Source of the DNA: VMDJ01 sp038146785
Lineage (GTDB): Bacteria > Pseudomonadota > Gammaproteobacteria > Chromatiales > Chromatiaceae
NCBI GenBank assembly: GCA_038146785.1
Contig: JAYQSI010000016.1
Coordinates: 248,001 to 312,000, forward strand
Length of the DNA stretch: 64,000 nucleotides
Direction of reading: 5' to 3'
Shown in pieces: positions 61,014 through 64,000 of this stretch. The position numbers and the translations under genes were made by a program. Numbering within the stretch: the stretch's first letter is position 1; each line of letters opens with the position of its first letter. The notes under the pieces are model-generated. The model was not told where the DNA came from. It saw nothing but the letters and a program-made list of their open reading frames with translations, and did no database searches.

Positions 61014-61683
61014 CTAGAGCAGCTCTTTTAGCTCCACCATCGAGTCGATCACCGCATCTGGGTTGTAATTGCGGATATCTTCACCATGGTTGTAGCCATA
61101 GCTCATGCAGACAATCTGGAAGCCGGCATTACGCGCTGCAGTGACATCACTTTTTGAGTCGCCAAGCATCAGCGAGTCTTCAGCGCCAACACCAAAATGC
61201 GCCGCCGCATGCAGCAAAGGCTGTGGATCGGGCTTTTTCACCGGCAAGGTATCGCCAGAAACCACAATGCCAAATTCGTCATAGATACCCAGGCCTTTGA
61301 GCAAGGGGATGGTGAATTGCGCGTCTTTATTGGTCACACAACCAAGCAGATAGCCCTGCGATTTCATGTAATCCAAGACCTTCGCGCACCCCCGGATACA
61401 AACACGAACGCTTTGAGGTGTTGTCTTTATACAGATCGAGGAAGATCGGATAGCCTTTAGCGAAATCTTCATCGCTTGGCTCGCCATCGAGTTGGCCAAT
61501 TAATGCGCGTCTTGTCAGACGTTCGACACCGTTACCGACCCAATCGCGCACTTTCGCCTCACCATGTGGCTCGCGACCGAGTGCTTTCATCATCTCATCC
61601 ACGCAATACGCCAGATCCGGCACGCTATCGACTAAGGTGCCATCGACATCAATCAGGATCATTTTGGGTTTACGTACTGCCAT
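61014..61683 (-). CDS. gph: phosphoglycolate phosphatase Gph (frame interrupted once)
   Basis: Joined frames give about 222 residues. N-terminal frame: MILIDVDGTLVDSVPDLAY, with the nucleophile Asp, and WVGNGVERLTRRALIG. C-terminal frame: LLGCVTNKDAQFTIPLL, KKPDPQPLLHAAAHFGV and LMLGDSKSDVTAARNAGFQ. The shift is net +1 at 61373-61381, after LYPGVREGL; removing one base gives GLDYMKSQGYLLG. Removes phosphoglycolate formed during DNA repair. Lies just downstream of rpe, as in many relatives, though a terminator lies between. Confidence 0.92.
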
Positions 61684-61707
61684 GGAAATCTCGGTGGTTT
61701 GATCAAT

Positions 61708-61734
61708 AAAAAAGGCGAGTCTACCCGACTCGCC
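61708..61734 (-). terminator. intrinsic terminator between rpe and gph
   Basis: GGCGAGTC (61714-61721), TACCC loop, GACTCGCC (61727-61734); on the minus strand the stem is followed by TTTTTTATT. It reduces readthrough from rpe into gph. Confidence 0.8.
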
Positions 61735-61761
61735 TTTGTATTTTCCCGCTTTTTCGTCGGT

Positions 61762-62448
61762 TTAGGCGTTTGCCAGTTCCGCGCGGAATTGCTTCACGAT
61801 GCTGTCGTACTTGTTCGCATCCGACTCGTTACGACCACCGAAGATGCCAGAACCTGAAACGAAGGTATCTGCACCTGCCGCTGCGATAGCTGCAATGTTG
61901 TCGGCTTTTACGCCGCCGTCGATTTCCAAACGGATATCACGACCTGAGGCATCGATGATCTTGCGCGCTTCTTTCAGCTTATCGAGTGCTGAAGGAATAA
62001 AGCTTTGACCACCAAAACCTGGGTTAACTGACATCAATAGAATCATGTCGATCTTATCGATCACGTAATCAAGGTAAGACAATGGCGTGGCTGGGTTGAA
62101 TACCAAGCCGGCTTTACAGCCTTCGCTTTCGATCAACTGCAAGGTGCGGTCGATGTGATCAGACGCTTCTGGGTGGAAGGTGATGTAGGTTGCGCCCGCT
62201 TGTGCGAAGTCACCCACGATACGATCCACTGGGCTCACCATAAGATGCACATCAATCGGTGCGGTGATGCCGTGCTTGCGTAATGCATCACAGACCAAAG
62301 GACCGATGGTCAGGTTAGGTACATAGTGGTTGTCCATCACGTCGAAGTGAATGATGTCGCAACCTGATGCCAACACGTTGTCACATTCTTCACCGAGTTT
62401 GGCGAAGTCTGCAGAAAGGATTGATGGGGCGAGTGCGTAATCAGCCAT
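61762..62448 (-). CDS. rpe: ribulose-phosphate 3-epimerase Rpe
   Basis: 228 residues. Metal and catalytic residues in APSILSADFAKLGEE, IIHFDVMDNHYVPNLTIGP, IDVHLMVSPVDR and LMSVNPGFGGQSFIP, and EIDGGVKADNIAAIAAAGAD. Pentose-phosphate enzyme. Confidence 0.96.
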   Translation of the reverse strand: MADYALAPSILSADFAKLGEECDNVLASGCDIIHFDVMDNHYVPNLTIGPLVCDALRKHGITAPIDVHLMVSPVDRIVGDFAQAGATYITFHPEASDHIDRTLQLIESEGCKAGLVFNPATPLSYLDYVIDKIDMILLMSVNPGFGGQSFIPSALDKLKEARKIIDASGRDIRLEIDGGVKADNIAAIAAAGADTFVSGSGIFGGRNESDANKYDSIVKQFRAELANA

Positions 62449-62582
62449 GCGTTTGCTCCATGCCGGAATTGTCCGGAAAAATTTGTGTTCTTTTTGCTCA
62501 AAAAAGAGCGCTTAATACGTTAAGTCGCGCCACTCTACCGGAAAGCGATCTCTATTACAGCCACCCCCTTTGGGAGATATCT

Positions 62583-63353
62583 ATGTCACTGAAAACACAT
62601 GTTTTTCTTGGTTTGAGCCTTTTTTGTGGTGCGGTTTTCGCTGCGCCAGACTATGCGCGAGAGACGCGTATCGTGAATCAAATCGCCGATGCGATCATGG
62701 ACGGTGAGATTGTGCAGCTGAATGATGGCGAGCGCGATTTCATGGGCATCTTCACTGAGAACCAAGCCGATAAGCGCAAAGGTGCGGTGTTGGTATTACA
62801 CGGCAAAGGTGCGAATGCTGACTGGATGGATGTGGTGCAACCACTGCGCGTGCGTCTGACCGAAGCCGGTTGGGACACCTTATCGCTACAGTTACCGGTG
62901 GAATCGGCTGAAGCACCTGATAGCGCATGGCTGCCTTTGGTAGAACCTGCGGCACAACGCATCGCTGCGGGCATTGTTGAGCTAGAAACCCGCGGTCACG
63001 ATCGCATCATGGTGGTGTCGCACAGCTTTGGCTCACGCATGGCTGCCCATTATTTAGCGCAAGGCGCACCTGACACGGTAAAAGGTTATGTCTCGGTGGG
63101 TATGAGTTTGGATATGAAAAATCCTAACGATGAAAATCTCAGTAACTTGAGCAAGATTGATCTGCCAATGTTGGATCTGTTTGGTTCTCGCGATCTACCC
63201 GGCGTATTACAAAGCAATGCCTTGCGTGCAAAAGCGGCAAGTCATAACAAAGGGTATTCGCAACAAGAGGTCGCTAAGGCGGATCACTTCTTCGCCGGTC
63301 AAAGCGATGACCTGCTAGCGGCGGTGAATGCGTGGTTAGATGCGCAGCCTTAA
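62583..63353 (+). CDS. exported alpha/beta-hydrolase, DUF3530 family
   Basis: 256 residues from MSLKTHVFLGLSLF, with GGGAG just upstream; the longer in-frame start reads into rpe and is rejected. Signal peptide ends CGAVFA. Seen: GAVLVLHGKGANADWMDVVQ and a nucleophile-elbow-like VVSHSFGSRMAAHY (GHSFG-type), plus ADHFFAGQSDDLL near the end with a candidate His. Exported and conserved in proteobacteria; substrate unknown. It shares its N-terminal type with the first half of the TlpA fusion at 17176. Confidence 0.85.
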   Translation: MSLKTHVFLGLSLFCGAVFAAPDYARETRIVNQIADAIMDGEIVQLNDGERDFMGIFTENQADKRKGAVLVLHGKGANADWMDVVQPLRVRLTEAGWDTLSLQLPVESAEAPDSAWLPLVEPAAQRIAAGIVELETRGHDRIMVVSHSFGSRMAAHYLAQGAPDTVKGYVSVGMSLDMKNPNDENLSNLSKIDLPMLDLFGSRDLPGVLQSNALRAKAASHNKGYSQQEVAKADHFFAGQSDDLLAAVNAWLDAQP

Positions 63354-63919
63354 CGCGAGATTTTGACAAACATGCCTTTATAGCCACCTTTCTTCAGTTG
63401 GCTTAACAGGCTATTCGCTTTCGACTGCCCAAGGACTGGGGTGGTCGAAACGCGATAACGCACACCGTCATCCAGTGAGGCTTCACTGATGGTTGATTCA
63501 ACACCCAACAAAGCCACCTCGGCTTGAATACGTTCAGCATCGGCACGTTTAGTTAATGAGGCGATCTGCACCACGAAACGCGAGGTCGCATCGGTATCGC
63601 GCGATGCACGTAACTCAAACTTTTCATCAGGCACCACCACTTCACGCTGACTTAAGTCTTTAAAGAAGGTGAAGCGGGTTTCAGGTTTTTCAGGCTGGAT
63701 CTTTTTTGGCGGGCCAACCGGCTTAGCGACTTCGCGCGGTTTACGCTCAGGCTCAGCACCTACCCACTCTGGCGCATTCGCCGGTGGTTGCATCTTTAGC
63801 CAGAACAAACCCATCACAAACACACCCAACAAAAACGCGACCGCTGCCCAAACGAAGGGAGAGGATGTTTTTTTCGCCGGTGCGCGGCGAGGTGAGACGT
63901 GTTTGTAATCGCGTGGCAT
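63350..63919 (-). CDS. SPOR-domain protein (FtsN-like)
   Basis: 189 residues. A short cytoplasmic basic N-terminus, one membrane helix (FVWAAVAFLLGVFVMGLFWL), a Pro/Lys-rich periplasmic linker, and a SPOR domain at the end (RFVVQIASLTKRADAERIQA, YRVSTTPVLGQSKANSLLSQ). SPOR domains bind denuded peptidoglycan at the division septum. It follows argS, the usual place for ftsN in gammaproteobacteria. Overlaps the hydrolase gene tail by four bases. Confidence 0.88.
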   Translation of the reverse strand: MPRDYKHVSPRRAPAKKTSSPFVWAAVAFLLGVFVMGLFWLKMQPPANAPEWVGAEPERKPREVAKPVGPPKKIQPEKPETRFTFFKDLSQREVVVPDEKFELRASRDTDATSRFVVQIASLTKRADAERIQAEVALLGVESTISEASLDDGVRYRVSTTPVLGQSKANSLLSQLKKGGYKGMFVKISR

Positions 63920-63922
63920 GCC

Positions 63923-64000
63923 TTACATTTTTTCAGGTGCGCTGATACCAATCAGTTTAAGACCATTTAGCAACACTTGTCGGGTTGCGGTGATTAATTT
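63923..64000 (-). CDS. argS: arginyl-tRNA synthetase ArgS, C-terminal end (partial)
   Basis: The last 25 codons are visible on the minus strand, ending RQVLLNGLKLIGISAPEKM, the near-invariant C-terminus of ArgS (anticodon-binding domain). The gene continues beyond the window. The SPOR gene starts three bases after its stop. Confidence 0.9.
   Translation of the reverse strand, partial: KLITATRQVLLNGLKLIGISAPEKM

Noticed and set aside
1..64000. tRNA, rRNA, CRISPR, insertion sequences or prophage
   Set aside because: No cloverleaf, rRNA core, regularly spaced repeats, transposase or integrase was seen on either strand. A computed search would settle this.

Overview
The window comes from a free-living gammaproteobacterium whose chromosomal backbone resembles pseudomonads. 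The evidence is gene order: lptD-surA-pdxA-apaG-apaH with an amgK-like kinase divergent from lptD, trpE-trpG-trpD-trpC followed by an OsmC gene and speD, rpe followed by gph, and a SPOR-domain gene next to argS. Base composition looks even (near 50% GC) and I see no phage, insertion sequence, CRISPR, rRNA or tRNA gene. The species cannot be named from the sequence alone.

Layout. (1) 1-1579: the end of an FAD/Fe-S oxidoreductase, a beta carbonic anhydrase and an unlisted 55-codon gene. (2) 1747-11891: a probable light/photo-oxidative-stress island. Five overlapping minus-strand genes (FAD amine oxidase, DUF1365, cyclopropane fatty acid synthase, DCC thiol protein, SRPBCC protein) diverge from four plus-strand genes (glutathione peroxidase-like, SDR, SnoaL-like, MerR regulator). 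A GMC oxidoreductase and a photolyase follow. A perfect TTGTAC-N10-GTACAA palindrome lies between the divergent units. (3) 11981-14887: an Mqo-type dehydrogenase, two tandem paralogous secreted Gly/Asn-rich small proteins with near-identical promoters and leader hairpins, and a candidate small RNA on the minus strand between them. (4) 14889-32661: SelO, a TlpA fusion, a TraB-family protein, a possible 29-codon membrane-peptide gene, ZapE, an ArsR regulator with a SqrR/BigR-like cysteine pair, a two-component pair, TruC, Bcp, TmcA, MetH and an SCP2-like protein. (5) 32705-39815: a nuclease, an uncharacterised Sel1/VWA/ABC/FtsX-type operon, a TAXI binding protein and a HAD phosphatase. (6) 39816-52417: amgK, lptD-surA-pdxA-apaGH, speD, osmC and trpCDGE. 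(7) 52666-60900: a third Gly-rich secreted protein with a cytochrome c, then a response regulator, a CHASE kinase and a 1571-residue hybrid kinase. This block splits rpe-gph from trpE. (8) 61014-64000: gph, rpe, an alpha/beta hydrolase, a SPOR protein and the end of argS.

Six otherwise intact conserved genes are each broken by one small frameshift: the amine oxidase, the SDR, metH, apaH, trpD and gph. Five are net +1 and one is net -1, several beside short homopolymers. Each reads through cleanly once one base is corrected, so residual assembly errors are more likely than six pseudogenes. I annotate these as single genes.

The most novel-looking material is the family of small Gly-rich exported proteins with covarying RNA leader hairpins, the antisense-oriented small RNA between two of them, the 29-codon gene with a structured leader, and the VWA/ABC operon.
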